Assembly (NCBI GenBank): GCA_002077065.1
Contig: NAJO01000038.1
Location: 368,562-432,561, forward strand
Length of the DNA: 64,000 bases
Direction: 5' to 3'
Source: Cryoendolithus antarcticus
Taxonomy: Eukaryota > Ascomycota > Dothideomycetes > Cladosporiales > Cladosporiaceae
The notes under the pieces are model-generated. The model did no database searches, was not told the DNA's origin, and was given only the letters and a program-made list of their open reading frames with translations. Positions 1 through 11,138 of the stretch are shown piece after piece. Positions within the stretch are counted from its first letter, which is position 1. The number at the start of each line of letters is the position of its first letter. Position numbers and translations under genes: made by a program.

Positions 1-1100
1 TTGCGAAGCACCATGACCAAATCGCAGTGGTGGTAGTGACCTCTGGGCTCCGCCGGATCTGGGAGACAGCTCTGAGCGGGCTTGTCAAGGATGTAAATGT
101 CGTGGGTGACGATCCTTTCGACGAAGTTGGCAGCGAGTACGTTTTATCGCCCAGCACCAAGGCCGAGGTCGTAATACAGCTTCAGAATCGTGGCCTAGAA
201 GTTTGAGCATTTGGAGACAGCCCATCCAATCTACCCATGCTGCAAAAAGCCGATCGTCGTGTGGTCGTCATGGGTACGGCAGCAACCAGAAGTCGTTCCA
301 TGGATCATGAGCTTGAGACGGCTATCGAAGCGGGCTCTCTCACGGAGGTCGAACACCTGATCTCGTGCTCTGACGATCACGATCACACCCCATGTCCGCC
401 TCGTCTCTCGGCAGAGAAGCTGCCTACCGTACACAGCGCTGATACCACAAGCTCCCTTTACGCACTGCCGCCTCGGTTCCGTTTCCATCACGCCACTAAC
501 AAGCCATCCAGCAAACTCCTCGGCACTCCGACACGAGATGCCACCGGCCATGGTCCATCTCTACGCAAGGCTCATCAGCAGATCGGTCAATATCTCGCCA
601 TCGAGTATGTCTCTGATGTCCTCGGCCTGGCCAAACACAGCATCACCAATGTGCACGGCCAGCGAGATGTCGGACATTGTCTCACGAAAGAGGACCGCAC
701 TATGATCGTTCCCTTGATGCGAAGTGGAGAGCCTATGGCTATGGGTGTCAACGACGTTTTTCCACAGGCCGTGTTCTTCCACGCCAAGAATCCGGCAGAT
801 CTCAGACCGGAGTATCTCGATCAATGCGAAGCAGTGACCTTGGTCGACTCTGTCATTAACAGCGGCGCTTCAATCGCGGAATTTGTGACACACGTCCGTG
901 CTCGTCGTGGATCGATGTCGATCGTTGTGGTCACTAGCGTGGTTCGCGCTCACGCAGTGCGTCCGGGAGGTCCTGTTCGCAACATGGCACTCAAGAATGA
1001 AGTCGCTATTGTTGCGCTGCGATTGTCAGACAAGAAGTACACGGGAAAAGGAGTCACTGATACAGGGGCGCGGCTGTTCAACACGACAGCGCTTGAGTAG
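1..1100 (+). pseudogene. HAD phosphatase-uracil phosphoribosyltransferase fusion, 5'-partial, interrupted by in-frame TGA
   Basis: One frame starting at base 3 runs through the window edge and reads as the C-terminal half of a HAD-type domain followed by a uracil phosphoribosyltransferase domain. It meets a TGA at 204-206. Directly after the TGA, in the same frame, comes AFGDSPSNLPML, the HAD motif IV (GDSxxDLPML type). Family members usually have Trp just before AFGDS, so the TGA stands where TGG is expected. The UPRTase part (ATG at 237, stop ending 1100) is open and has the PRPP loop VTLVDSVINSGAS and the end motif GVTDTGARLFNT. UPRTases convert uracil plus PRPP to UMP; the Asp and acidic loop are present. 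Fungal fusions of this sort also carry an N-terminal P-loop domain, which would lie off the window. Either the gene is a pseudogene, the UPRTase part starts separately at 237, or the TGA is a sequencing error. Confidence 0.72.
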
Positions 1101-1155
1101 TAGAAGGATTGAAATCGTGCCGCATCTGTCTGCATCCGTAGATTGCATATTGGTA

Positions 1156-3327
1156 CTATAGAGTGTATACAAACTCCGGATTCTCCCTGTCAGTAAGATC
1201 CAAGAACTCCTGGTTCTCCAGCTTGACATAGCCGGGCTGTGCGCGAAGCGCTGCCTTCATGCTGTTCTGCCTTCGACAGTACCAGTAGATGAAGAACATG
1301 TCGACGAGACACACTGCCCAGCAGGCGATGATCGTAATCTCTGCTGGTACGTAGCGTGGTGCATCCTTGGGTCGGAAGACCTGCGGCTGTTAGTACGAAG
1401 TAATTTGCAAACCATTGCGGGACATGTTCGCACCTGAGGACCGATGATATTACCAATACAGTATCCAATCAAGTACAGGGCAGCCACCGTAGTCTTCTTC
1501 GTATACCCAGCCACATTGCTTGCAATCAATGAGAGGAAGGCTACGAAGGGAGTCGGAGAAGCCTGAGTGAGGTAGTAGCCTGCCAGTCTGCCGCTGTTGT
1601 TGTTCAACGGAAGGCCAACAATCAGAGCCATGCCGAGGATGGCGATGACGAGACCGGACGTTGCTATGAGGATTCGATTTTTGTAGCGGTCGCCGAGATA
1701 GCCGCAGACTACCAGCGCAACGACTTCGACGATGCCGCCTGGTGTGCCGTAGAGAAGGGACTGCTCGGAGGTATAGCCAAAGGATGTGATCAGCTGGGAG
1801 AAGAAGTTCGATATTCCACCATTAGGTATGTCGGCAACAAGGGCGTAGAATACGAAAGCCCAAGTCAATGGATCAATAAGTGCTTCTCGTAGCTGATACA
1901 TCTTGAAGTGTTTGTTCCCTGTGGTCACGTGATCGTCAGTAGATGGTGTATCTAGTCCGAGGCTATGCAGTACTCACCGATGCCCTGCTGATTGATGCGT
2001 ACTCGCTCAATGGCGAGTATGCGGTCACCTTTGCTCAGCCATCGAGCGTTCAGCTGACTGTCCGGAACAACAAATAAGAAGATCACCCCGATGGTCGAGG
2101 TGAGGAGACCAATGAAGAGGAAAACTGATCCGGCGTCAGTATGATACCGAAGTTACGCAAGTCGGACATGACCTACCGATCTTCCAGCCAGCGAGCGATG
2201 CTGGGTGCTGCGTTGTGCCTTTGCTGATGGCGTACGCGACCAGGCCGCCGAAGATCTGTGCCCAGCCATTGAAGGAGAACCAAATGCCTACGCGAGTGCC
2301 TTGCTCTGCTTTTGTGTACCATTCTAGACGCAGATGTCAGTATCGCATACTTGAGCTCCTCTCTCCGGATACAGCATTGGAGGAACTGGGAGAAGTCAGT
2401 CAGGATTGTCTAGGTGCGCGCGTGTCATGATGCTCTCACCTAACGGGATGTGAGTAGCGCGAAGCCAGGCGTGACAGCAGCCTATAGGCGTCAGTCAAAA
2501 GTCATTTCGGGATCAGGGTATCAGCTTGCCTCGAACACGCCTAAGAAAAAGCGTACAGCCACGGCGCCAGCGAAGTTGCTGACTGCAGCGAAGCATGCAA
2601 GTGTGGCACCCCACATGATCACATTGAAAGAGCTGTACTTGCCCAGAGGCAGACGTTGCAGCAGTCGATTGGTTGGGTATTCCCACTGCATCAAAATGTC
2701 AGTATGGTATTAGCAACAGCACGACAGTGACAGAAAGGTTCCGATACCGCTATGTAGCCAAAGTAGAACATGGAGCCGAGCCTGTGATCGCGGAACAAGT
2801 CAGCGGACGTCATAACACAGTTGGAACAAGAGCTTCGCTCGTACCATTGATAGTTATCACCCACGAGGCCGATGTCCTTCTTGATGCCCATGACGGATGC
2901 GTACGAACTGGAGTAAGGTCGGTCAGTATGGCAGGGCTCGTACGATGGGCTGCCCCACTGACTCACATGCTAGTCTTGTCCAGATAGTTCAGGCCATAGA
3001 CCACACACATGATCTACCAACAACCTAGTCAGCTTCTATATCTGCAACAGCCTGCTTTGCCTCCCAGTAGTAGATCGAAGGAGTGCTCACCGGCATCAAG
3101 TTCCAGTCAATCTTCCTCAGCAGTCTCCTATTCGTAGCCTCATCAAGCTGCAGCACCTGCCCATCATGGCTAGCGAAGGCTTTCAGCGCCTCATCCGCAT
3201 CATGCGAGTGCTTCAAGATATCCTCGGGTACGCTGCCACGTCGGATGGCATCTGCGAGAGGAGCTGGTAATCCTTTCTCGATTTCCGGGTCGATCGAACG
3301 TTTTTCGGCGTCTGGCGAGTCGGCCAT
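1156..3327 (-). CDS. MFS permease, Dal5/allantoate permease-like (ACS family)
   Basis: Ten exons: 3327-3091, 3013-2967, 2907-2845, 2781-2748, 2685-2530, 2481-2445, 2323-2177, 2124-1978, 1918-1434, 1380-1156. They total 1578 nt, for a 525-residue protein. It should import allantoate, ureidosuccinate or a related anion across the plasma membrane. Visible family signatures are NYLDKTSISYASVMGI, YQWLGSMFYFGYIAWEYPTN, FFLGVFEAAVTPGF, QWYTKAEQGTR and VERLRxNQQG-like IERVRINQQGI. The length and about 12 hydrophobic segments suit the anion:cation symporter family. A Met ten codons upstream (3357) is an alternative start. Intron 2482-2529 uses a GC donor (GC|AAGC). The next upstream gene on the same strand is allantoicase, which supports an allantoin-catabolic role. 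Substrate choice is inferred from this context and from Dal5-like motifs; Dal5 relatives also carry vitamins or dipeptides. Confidence 0.85.
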
Positions 3328-4051
3328 TGCGAGATAACAGCGTTGAGATTGTTCCAAGATATGCTCCCAGAAGTTTGAGTAGCTACGGCGCTTGAGTAGA
3401 GACTATAGAGAGGGATGGCAAACGCGATCACGCTACTCAACAGATAGAATGCAGTGCAAAGAAAGATATAGCATTAGATACCATACCATAACATAACATC
3501 AAAAGCTACCCAACCTTATGACGGACGAGGCTTCCGCATCATGTCGCCCACACCACAGTGATAGGCGATTGATCTGAGCTGGGGTCCAGATAGGGCAGCT
3601 CGAACGGTGACGAAAGCGTGAGGTTGACGTGATAAGTGCGGAGTCGTGCTGGTTGCATTGCATCGGTGTAACTTCGATGCGGTGCAGCTGTGCTGCTCCA
3701 CGGCTTGGCGTGGGAGCTTCGCGCGGAGGGCGGAATGGGCGCGCATTGTACGGTGGATAATTGATGGGGTTGGAGATCGGCGTATAGTTGGGAATAGGAA
3801 GATGATAGTGACAATTGAGAGGCCCATTGCACTGACAAGGCAAGGGTCGTGACGAACGGCAGGGACGGTGTATGGCTGTGGCTCGGAAGCAGCCAAGACT
3901 GCAAGATCGCACGGCACGCTTATCAGGAGGCCGAAGCAAATGCTTGGATCGATCGATGCTGGGCATTCCCATATCTGTATGATACGCATCTGCCCTCCAC
4001 AGCCCGAGGGAGGCTCATGTCGACGCCAACGAGAGCCTGATGTCGAGAACA
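3328..4051 (-). promoter_or_regulatory. Upstream region of the permease with six GATA-type (HGATAR) sites
   Basis: This is the 724 bp between allantoicase and the permease. No convincing coding region was found on either strand. HGATAR motifs, the core bound by AreA/Gln3-type nitrogen regulators, are seen at 3442 (AGATAG), 3559 (TGATAG), 3588 (AGATAG), 3630 (TGATAA), 3803 (TGATAG) and, on the minus strand, 3920-3925 (TGATAA). Roughly two would be expected by chance in this length, so the excess is modest. Nitrogen-catabolite control of the pair is an inference. Confidence 0.45.
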
Positions 4052-5217
4052 CTACCCTTGCCGCCCGAAGACTCTGATCCTCTTCACCCCTCCATCAGGT
4101 ATAATGACCATCTTCACAAATCCATACTTCTCCCCTCCACTTTTCAGCACTTCTCCCTCGTATTCATGCTCCTTATCCGGCCCTGTCTTTTGCGGCGCCA
4201 AGATTTCCACCCACCGCTCACTTGCCCCCTCCGGCACACCGCCCTCTGCCGCCGCAGCGAAGACCTGCACTTTCTGCGGAAAGTTGCCTCGGAAGTGCGC
4301 AGTGTCGACGACGAGTTTGTTGATAATCCCAGGTGTGCCGAGCTTTATAACAACCCAATCCACATGCTCCCCTCTTGAGCGTTTCGTCTCCCAGCCATCG
4401 CCCATATCTACACCTCTTCCAGGTAGCAGCAAGTTGTCTTTCGTGCCAAAGTGCTGATCTGAGCAGCTGACGGCCACGCCGCCGTTGACTGTGGCTGCGA
4501 GGTCGAAGACCGTGGAGAGATCCTGAGGGAGGACAGGGACGACGGAGCCATACAGGCGGAAGCGCGCGATGCCGCCGTCGGGGAACATTTGTAGGCGCAC
4601 GTGGGTGTATGCCTTTTGCCTCGCGCTCTCGGGCAGTAGCCAGCCGTGTCGTTGGCTGGGCCCGCATTCTTGCTTATCCAGAATTGTTTCCCATCCTGCA
4701 AAGTCCTCCTTTCCCACCTCCTCTTCCTTAGCCTCGTCCGTCACGAAGCATCCCTGCACGCCTACCTCTGGCGCTTGGTTTCCACTAAAGCCGAATGTGT
4801 CCACTTCAATGCCCTTCACCTTCCCTGAAGCCACGCCTAGCTTTATCACTACCCAGTCGAACTCCTCCGGATTATGCCGCCGTGTTTCCCAGCCATCGTA
4901 CCAGGCGCCGGCGAATGTGAAGACGCCGAGTTTCCGGATGGGAGGTTTGGGGTTCGTGAGGTTCGAGGCTTCGGCGAACCATTCGTCGGAGAAGGAGAGG
5001 ATGCGAGAGGAGAGGGCGGAGGATATGAGGTCTGTAATTAGACTGTCAGCACGAAGCCGGGCCGTATCTATCCTGCGAAGGGCGGCATACCTATACTATC
5101 TGATTTGAATGTTTTGTCGATATCGTCCGCGGGAACAAATGTGACCTTGTCGCCGGACTTGGTCGTCGCGTTGGTGAGATGCTCGACCGCTCCCGAAGTG
5201 AGTGCTTGAATCTCCAT
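4052..5217 (-). CDS. DAL2: Allantoicase (allantoate amidinohydrolase)
   Basis: Exons 5217-5091 and 5031-4052 are joined across a 59 bp intron and give 368 residues, near the usual allantoicase size. The enzyme hydrolyses allantoate to ureidoglycolate and urea in purine-nitrogen use. The protein shows the two tandem allantoicase beta-sandwich repeats: the first holds FAGAWYDGWETRRHN, DWVVIKLG, GIEVDTFGFSGN and HVRLQMFPDGGIARFRLYG; the second holds DMGDGWETKRSR, DWVVIKLG, LVVDTAHFRGNFP and VKMVIIPDGGVKRIRVFG. The start MEIQAL was chosen because it is the only ATG leading in frame to the first repeat through a clean GTATGC donor. The ankyrin-DIL gene ends only 262 bp upstream on the same strand, so the promoter must be short or overlap that gene's 3' end. 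The permease downstream is the likely functional partner. Confidence 0.93.
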
Positions 5218-5479
5218 GCTGTTGTGTATTTTGCAGCTATGAACGTATTGTACTGCTGGTTTGGTCACTTTATGTCGACGCGGGCATTGGAAAGTCCAGC
5301 CGATAACGCAATGTGGGGCCTGCCACACGCGGAGCTGGCCGATACGCCGTGCAACAGTCTTGCTCGTGAACAACGGATTGCGGCGGGCAGCATATGCTTC
5401 ATGAAGTCGATGCCATGGGTAATACTCATTGTTGTGGAGGTTCCTTGTTTGTGGTCGCCTCTTGGTCAATCGGTGCTCC

Positions 5480-7938
5480 TCATGAGCTGTCACTCCATCT
5501 GGCGTTCTCGTACACGGACCCGTTACCACTTCCAGGATCGAGCTTGCTCAAGATCTCAGGAGGTACAGATGGCACGTAGTGTCTCTCGCGTTCCCTGTTC
5601 ATGCCTCCGAAACCAGCGCCATAGCTTACCAGCATGTCGGTCGAAGTCGGAAGATGGAACGGCAGCAACAGCGCCGGGTTCAGCATATTGGTCTCCGGCA
5701 CAACATCATCATCTCCATCACCAAACGCACCATCGCCGCCACCAGGCGACATGGGCGTCGGCGGTGCAGTGCCATTCTTCGTCGGCGAGGCCGGCGGATC
5801 GGCCGGTGTCTTCGAGCGAGTCCTGACTTCCTGGATGTGTCTAAGCGTCGGTCGTGACAATGTCTTCTCGCCTACTTCTGCGCGGTAGTGCTTAACAGCG
5901 TGCAGAAGCTGCTTGGTAGACAGATTCGGCAGCTGCTGGAGTGTTGCTTCCATAGCGTCCTTGTCCTCGCCGATACTCGAGAAGCACTGTAGCCATTGCA
6001 GTAACTGCACTACAGGTGCGAGATGTCGACGGGCGGCATCGACTGTGGAGTCGCTCACAGGTGATGTCGTATCGTCCTGCGAGATCTCGGGCTGCCGATT
6101 GTTAGTCCGCGCCCAGTCTTCAAGCATCGAGATATTCATCCGGATCTGCATCGCCTTCGTACGAGCCAGGTATCGCTTATTGCTCATGATGCGGTTGAAG
6201 ATCTCGGCCCCAAGCCAGTAGTGCAACTGCGACAAGATCTGCGCGGTGATCACGGAGTGCACGTCGTACAAGTCCAAAACAAAGAGTGTTGAGCTGAGCA
6301 GACTAGTGATGTTTCGCGGGCTGATCTGCGCTTTCTTCTTCGGACTTGGTGGTCTGAAACTCTTCTGCACAGGCTCAGCCTTGACCTTTGTCTTCGATCG
6401 GAGGAACTTCCACTCGTTCTGGAATTGGATCTCCTCGAACCCAGGAATGGTCTCGTGATCAAGAATTGCGGTATCGAGGACCTTGTCCATGCGCCGCTCT
6501 GCGTCTCGGATGATCAGGATATAGATCTCGTGGATCAGCTCAGCCATCTGCGCCTGGAATTGTGTGGTCTCTTGGGTCAAGCCAGTGTCTTTCTTCAAGT
6601 AATACAAGAGTAGTGTCGCATTCGAGATCCAGAAAGCAAGAATCGTCATATCCCACTGATACTTGTCCACGACCGCATAGATCTTCTCTTGTGCTGAGAC
6701 GAGCCAGTCCGCTAGCAGCTCTCGATTTGCGTGATAGAAAGCGTATCGTGCACCCAGGAAGATCAAGTTCGCCGGAACTGGCTTCTGGCTAGCAGACCTT
6801 TGCGGCGTCATGTTTGTCACAACGACGTTCAATATCCGCTCTATATCACTCTCCATGAACACAAACATCTGATCGTTCAGACATCGATCCCATACGAAGT
6901 CTTGTCCTTCTTCCTCATGATCTTGCTCCTCGGGAGGCTCGTTCAGTCCGAGATTGCCCAGATCGACCTCGAGGTTCATCGCACTCTCCATCATCATCCG
7001 TCTCCTCATTTCATTGTCCGCCATCTCCTCCTCGTACCGATCCTGGGAAAGTCCAGCCACGTAGAAATCGTCGGTCACGCCAGCGTTCCCGATGCTGTAG
7101 CCATTGTGCTGAAGAAATCCAGACATATCGCTGTTCGGTGGTACAAAGTCCAGCGCTGTCCGTCCACTTGATGACTTCACATCAGTCGATGCACCGTGGT
7201 CCAGTAGTGTTTTCGCAATGTCCTTGTGACTATTCGTCATAGACCACATCAGCGCTGTCCACAAGTTCTTATCCTGCTTGTCGACGACCGCTCCAGCATT
7301 GAGCAGTGCGATGACCACGTCCCTGTGGCCAAAACAGCTGGCATACACCAGTGGCGGGGTCCCCTCAGCGTCCACGGCGTTGATGTCAATCAAGTCTGCC
7401 GCTTCTCCGCGAGTGAGCCGCTGTACTCGCGCAGCATCGCCGTTACTAGCAGCCATGAAAAGGAAGTCCTGTAGCGCTGCCGTCTTCTGGTCACGCGACA
7501 GCTTCTTGTCTTGGATGATATCGTCTTCGGCAGTCTCGGACGCGTCGCTGTCGTCAGCTTTAGTCTGCTTGGAGGCAAGCATTTGAGCTATGCGTGCTTC
7601 GTCATTGCCACCAAAAGTGCCCTCGTCATCCGGTTCATGGAGGGAGAGATTGAAGTTGATGGGAGTAGCTAAGGATGGCGCGGTGAGGAATTGGGATTGG
7701 CCTGCCATTGACAATACTCAGCTGTTTATCGACGATATGAGTGCTGGTTCATCTCACCCTGCCATGCATCATAGTACTCGGTCTCCTCTCCATAGCTGGG
7801 AACATTCCTCCGGTCGTCGAGTAATCGAGGAAGATCCGCTGGCAGCTCACGTGGCTTTGCCGGTGACTGCTGCTCGTCTTCTGACGGGCTATCGTGGACG
7901 GAAGTATTGTCTGCTGGCTCTTCCGATGGGTCCGACAT
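5480..7938 (-). CDS. Ankyrin repeat and DIL (dilute) domain protein
   Basis: Exons 7938-7758 and 7701-5480 give 800 residues; the 56 bp intron joins DAWQ-G-QSQFLTAP, a junction typical of this fungal family. The N-terminal 60 residues are acidic and disordered. Ankyrin repeats lie at about 170-250 (TPPLVYASCFGHRDVV, NLWTALMWSMTNSHKD, SGRTALDF). A DIL domain lies at about 330-675, starting near FVWDRCLNDQMFVF and including the helical HYWLGAEIFNRIMS segment. The C-terminus is Pro/Gly-rich and low complexity. DIL domains occur in myosin V tails and afadin; the stand-alone ankyrin-DIL form is widespread in ascomycetes but its role is poorly known. No motor domain is present. Confidence 0.9.
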
Positions 7939-8621
7939 GTTGTGCAGCTCGTATCATGAACGTGTGCGGGAAGCAAGTCATGGCAGCTATTTCCAGTAAG
8001 CTGCGGTTCACGTCGCTCCGGTCATGGCTGCCGCAGACTTGTGCAAGGCAGATCGCAGTTTGCCCACGTCGTCAGCAAATCAGAGGATGGAGGGCATGTG
8101 CGGATATGTTCGTCGAGCAATCGTGCAGAATGGCAATGTCTCCACATGCCTTGCGGACCTGCAGCTGTGCACGTTCGCCGGCACCCCACAGTTGATCGAG
8201 TTGGAGGTTTATTATAGGGCTACCATGCCGGCATCGCGAATATGATGGTCATGCCCGTCATTGAACGGGTCAGACAGCTAGCACTCATGCTATTGGGATC
8301 GAAGCACAGTTCTAGTCTCATCCGTGTTGTATATGCATGATTGTAATGCGCCATTGTCGAGGTACTAAGATAGCCATCCAGCTCGGCGATATCGAACGTT
8401 AGCTCCGACCCGTAAGTTACTAAGCCGCGATGTCAAGGTGCACTTGAACCTTCCTTGAGATGATCCGAATGCAATTGAACCGCGTTACTGCTGCTAATGC
8501 GACGTGAGATGGCGAGGATTCTCCCGGACGCGGCGGACGCCCTCTTGATCGCGTGATCTAAGGGTGAACAGTGTCAGCTTTGGGATATCACCTGTGACAG
8601 CGCGACTTGGAACGGCCCACC
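7939..8621. other. Intergenic, shared 5' region of two divergent genes
   Basis: The 683 bp between the divergent starts of the ankyrin-DIL gene and the histidine-kinase remnant holds no ORF I can support. It should carry both promoters; I see no distinctive motif. Confidence 0.5.
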
Positions 8622-10247
8622 ATGGACGAACGCACAGCAAAGAGGCAGCAGCCCAAGCAAATTGCCCCCGAGCGAGTGGCTCGCATGTTCGAGCGACTCC
8701 GCGATGGCGTACCTGATTACGACTTTGACGAGAGCTTCAGTCCCTTCCACTCATCCTACGATAACTGGCACTATATCGGGAGGTCGAAACCTTCGAAAGA
8801 CAAGCCCGCGGTCATCGTCCCAGGCCTGACCCAAAGTACAGACGTTTCGAGACCGCACAGCTCAAGGACAAAGTCCGATTACTCGGCCAGCGACGATGCG
8901 AGCGTCTCGACGGTGACTTCACCAGCGGGTGATTACCCAAAGCAGCGGTGGGTGGTGGCACGAGTGTCGAAGCATACACTACGACTTGAGAGGGAGTACA
9001 AGCAAGCTCTGTCGCTTAGGAAGCTGTCAGACGATGACAATATACACTTCGTCAAGCCGTTGAGCTTCCATCGGCTGCCGCCTAAGCAACCTGGCGACAA
9101 GGCGCTCGCAGTCAGTATGGTCGAGGCGCCAGGACGCGACTACCTAAAGGATCTCGTCATAATGGGACCTAACAACTATCGAGCTTCTGGCGAAGCGTGG
9201 ATGCAAGAAGGCCAGGCACCTGTGCCTCTCTTGACTTTTCTGAACTTCGCCATCGGGGCAAGCGAGTGCTGTGAGATCTTGCACCACGCCCATGGTCAAG
9301 TACACGGAGAGATACGTAGCGATGCCTTTCACTACAATCGTGAAACCAACATCGTCAAGCTCATCAACTTCGGCTCGGGAGCTCGCAGCTTTGAACACGG
9401 CTTGACCTCTGCAGGATGGTCGAGTCTTACAGCCGAACGTGGAGTCGAGCACAAGCTACAGTTCATCGCACCCGAGCAGACCGGTCGCTTACCAGCAGAG
9501 CCGGACTCGCGCACAGATATCTACTCCCTCGGCATCATCTTCTGGACAATGCTCACAGGTCGCCCTGCGTTCGCTGGATCCACACCCCTCGAGATTATGC
9601 AAAATGTCCTGGCCCGACGCATTCCACCTGCGACCAGCATTCGTTCTGATGTGCCGGACGCCATCTCCTCGGTCATCCAAAAGATGACCCACAAGTCAAT
9701 CGAGGATCGCTACAACAGCGCCTCAGGCGTCAAGCACGACTTGGTGAGTTTAAAGAAAATCCTCACAGATGGCGATACGGAAGCTTTATCAAATTTCAAA
9801 GTCGCCACGCATGATGTGTCCAGCTTCTTCAAGCTCCCTTCGCATCTCGTAGGACGCTCAGAGCAACGGCAAACAATTATCGATGTCATCGAGCGCGCTG
9901 CACGGCGGTTCGCAAGATCTCAGCCATTGTCGAAGAAAGGACTAATGTCACTGAACTCTGGCGCTGCGTCTCTAACGTCCTCCGATCGATTTGAGTCCAT
10001 GTTGCTAGATGATGTGATCAGTGATAGCACGTCTTCGGATACTGGTAATCGGCTCTCAAGGCTGAATTCAATCTCGGAGATTACGCCGGTGACGTCGAGG
10101 ACACACGATGGAATGACTGCCGAGGGCAATGCTGTTGGAGGACATTTCGGCAGGCAGGGATTCGGGAGTACGGAAAGCGGGCTCTCGTCGGTGCAGAGTG
10201 GGATGTCACAGTTGTCCGTGGCGAGGGAGAACGGCCACAGGCCATGA
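8622..10247 (+). pseudogene. Truncated group X hybrid histidine kinase (N-terminal kinase-like domain only)
   Basis: The open frame gives 541 residues from ATG 8622; an apparent earlier start at 8607 is TTG. The sequence matches the N-terminus of fungal group X hybrid histidine kinases (Phk1/Phk2, Chk1, Mak2/Mak3 type). It has a Ser/Thr-kinase-like domain with VHGEIRSDAFHYN in place of HRD, NFGSGARSFE in place of DFG, then LQFIAPEQTGR and DSRTDIYSLGIIFW. Next comes the start of the AAA/STAND segment (LVGRSEQRQTIIDVIERAAR) and a Ser-rich linker. The frame then stops at 10245-10247. Full proteins run roughly 2000 residues or more with a P-loop, GAF, HisKA, HATPase and receiver domains. None of these is found before the next gene at 11139, so the signalling half is missing. 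It could be a degraded gene or an expressed pseudokinase fragment. Confidence 0.8.
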
Positions 10248-11138
10248 ACGACAAGCCTTCGAGCGCAATACGGACGCAGCGAGACGCATGCTTCTGGCCA
10301 CCACGAGACGGCAGATGGGCTATGTGGATGAGATTGGACGGGATAATGAGGATCCACTGCAGAAGACATGGCTTGCCGATACTACACATGCCTGCATCGA
10401 GATGACGACGTGGCAAGGCTTGTGCAGCGAAGGAGACGCCGGATGCGTCGCCTGGATGTCGTCTGGACGCCTTTGGGAACGCTGTTCATGCAGCCGCAAA
10501 GCTTGAGTGAAGACAAGCTTGTCCTGTCGCAAGGTCATGGGAACATGCAATTGATATTACCGTGCCAGGATGACTGAAACGAGGCCTTGAAAATGCGGGA
10601 ACTGGCAACTGGTAGGACTGGGTTCACTGCCGGCGAATGGTCTCATGAACATCACGAACTGCTTCTGTCATGATCTGAGCTCTCTCTGATACCTATTATA
10701 AAAGAGGCCGAGGAGCATACGTCGTGCTATATGGGCATTAGCAGCCTGCGTGGAGAGGCAGAACGCGATGGTATCGCATGCAAAACGCTGCCAAGAGAAA
10801 GTGACACGGCTGATGTACTCCCGTTTGAAACGTGCCTCAGCCGCGCCCCACAGCGATCTAGCCGCAGATGGCGGAAGATCAATATATTTCTATGCACATG
10901 GCTGAACAGGGGTACGTGCTCTAACTTTATTCATCACGGACGCCAAGTACGGAGACGGACTCTACGCGAAACTGGTCACTTGAGACAGACCGGAGTATCG
11001 CATGCCTGATGGACGGCACACGTAGTCATGGCACTGGCTGTCCTTCCATATATCATTACGGCCACTGGCTGTCGTGTACGTTCTTTCCGCACCGGTTGAC
11101 TCTTTCGACCTTCGTTTCTCATACCCGGCCTGGTCGCC
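10248..11138. other. Intergenic; no recognisable histidine-kinase remnant
   Basis: In this 891 bp I looked in the three forward frames for the lost AAA P-loop, GAF, HisKA or receiver motifs and found none. Short ORFs such as 10129-10506 have no recognisable content. The right part must contain the cellobiose dehydrogenase promoter. A TATA-like tract (TATTATAAAAG) is visible near 10694-10704, too far from 11139 to assign. Confidence 0.4.

Noticed and set aside
3499..4052. Overlapping minus-strand ORFs of 121-178 codons upstream of the permease
   Set aside because: Three frames are open at once, composition is biased and no family motif is seen; the area is better read as promoter and 3' flank.
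10129..10506. A 125-codon plus ORF overlapping the end of the histidine-kinase remnant, as a frameshifted continuation
   Set aside because: It lacks any P-loop, GAF, HisKA or receiver motif and does not resemble the family linker.
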